The translations under genes were made by a program, and so were the position numbers. Positions 22,585 to 22,734 of a DNA stretch of 22,734 nt are shown here, piece after piece (the first letter of the stretch is position 1; each line of letters begins with the position of its first letter). The notes beneath the pieces were generated by a model. It made no database searches. It was not told the origin of the DNA and was given only the letters and a program-made list of their open reading frames with translations. Source of the DNA: a virus; the IMG/VR virus record IMGVR_UViG_3300017706_000001, positions 1 to 22,734 of that record. The stretch is one strand, 5' to 3'.

Positions 22585-22734
22585 TTAGTCAATTACATAG
22601 AATGCACTACATAAAGCATCATCTCTAAGTACTTTCGCACCATAGACATGTAAGCCTCTTACTATATCACCAAATGATGATGGGTCTCTCAACACTTCAG
22701 TTGAAAGAATAGTATTAGCAGTAGCAGTTGATGA
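22585..22734 (-). CDS. Major capsid protein, C-terminal fragment
   Basis: Fifty codons including the stop run in from the right edge; the N-terminal part is outside the window. The visible end is 'STEVLRDPSSFGDIVRGLHV' and then 'YGAKVLRDDALCSAFYVID'. The R-x-L-x-V-Y-G-x-K-V-L-R-x-D-A-L ending resembles major capsid proteins of marine podoviruses as I recall them. A strong terminator directly downstream and the tail adaptor after two small genes agree with a highly expressed capsid gene. Only 49 residues are available, so this is not certain. Confidence 0.7.
   Translation of the reverse strand, partial: SSTATANTILSTEVLRDPSSFGDIVRGLHVYGAKVLRDDALCSAFYVID

Noticed and set aside
1-22734. tRNA genes, integrase or insertion sequence
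   Set aside because: I saw no cloverleaf-like segment, recombinase motif or inverted-repeat-bounded element; almost every base lies in a minus-strand coding region.

Overview
The window is a late-gene segment of a tailed double-stranded DNA phage. It is AT-rich, densely packed, and every gene lies on the minus strand, so transcription runs from the right edge to the left. The gene order (capsid end, adaptor, nozzle, fibre, several large ejection-type proteins, lysis genes) fits a short-tailed, T7-like podovirus. The low GC, Lys/Asn-rich proteins and 'GGR..F/Y..GG' motifs resemble marine phages of streamlined bacteria such as SAR11 (pelagiphages). The host is an inference: no integrase, tRNA or host gene is present to fix it. 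The DNA polymerase, terminase and portal are outside the window.

Layout in transcription order. 22734-21443: C-terminus of the major capsid protein, a rho-independent terminator, two tiny basic proteins and a tail adaptor-like protein. 21442-15989: a tail nozzle-like protein and a 1274-residue fibre that carries ILDG/LLDG repeats and ends in a peptidase S74 self-cleaving chaperone. 15973-5053: two small proteins, then five proteins of ejection or internal-virion type, including a 1105-residue Gln/Ala-rich repeat protein and a 1375-residue protein. 5072-3531: T4-type lysozyme, a GTA-type three-TM holin, a TM plus coiled-coil protein and two very small membrane proteins (29 and 58 aa).

The unusual part is 3534-1. 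It is a chain of overlapping genes encoding a curli-type (type VIII) secretion module: CsgF, the outer-membrane lipoprotein CsgG, a curlin-like repeat protein with a signal peptide (probable substrate), a FecR-domain periplasmic protein whose last residues copy the curlin repeat, a small exported DUF5658-like membrane protein, and the N-terminus of a CHASE2-domain protein cut by the window edge. Overlaps and TGA/ATG or TAATG junctions run from the lysozyme to CHASE2 with no visible terminator. The module is therefore probably expressed late, together with lysis. CsgE, CsgC and a separate CsgB are not seen. A phage csgG/csgF pair is, from memory, not wholly new in marine phages. The combination with its own amyloid-like substrate and a FecR/CHASE2 pair is what deserves attention.
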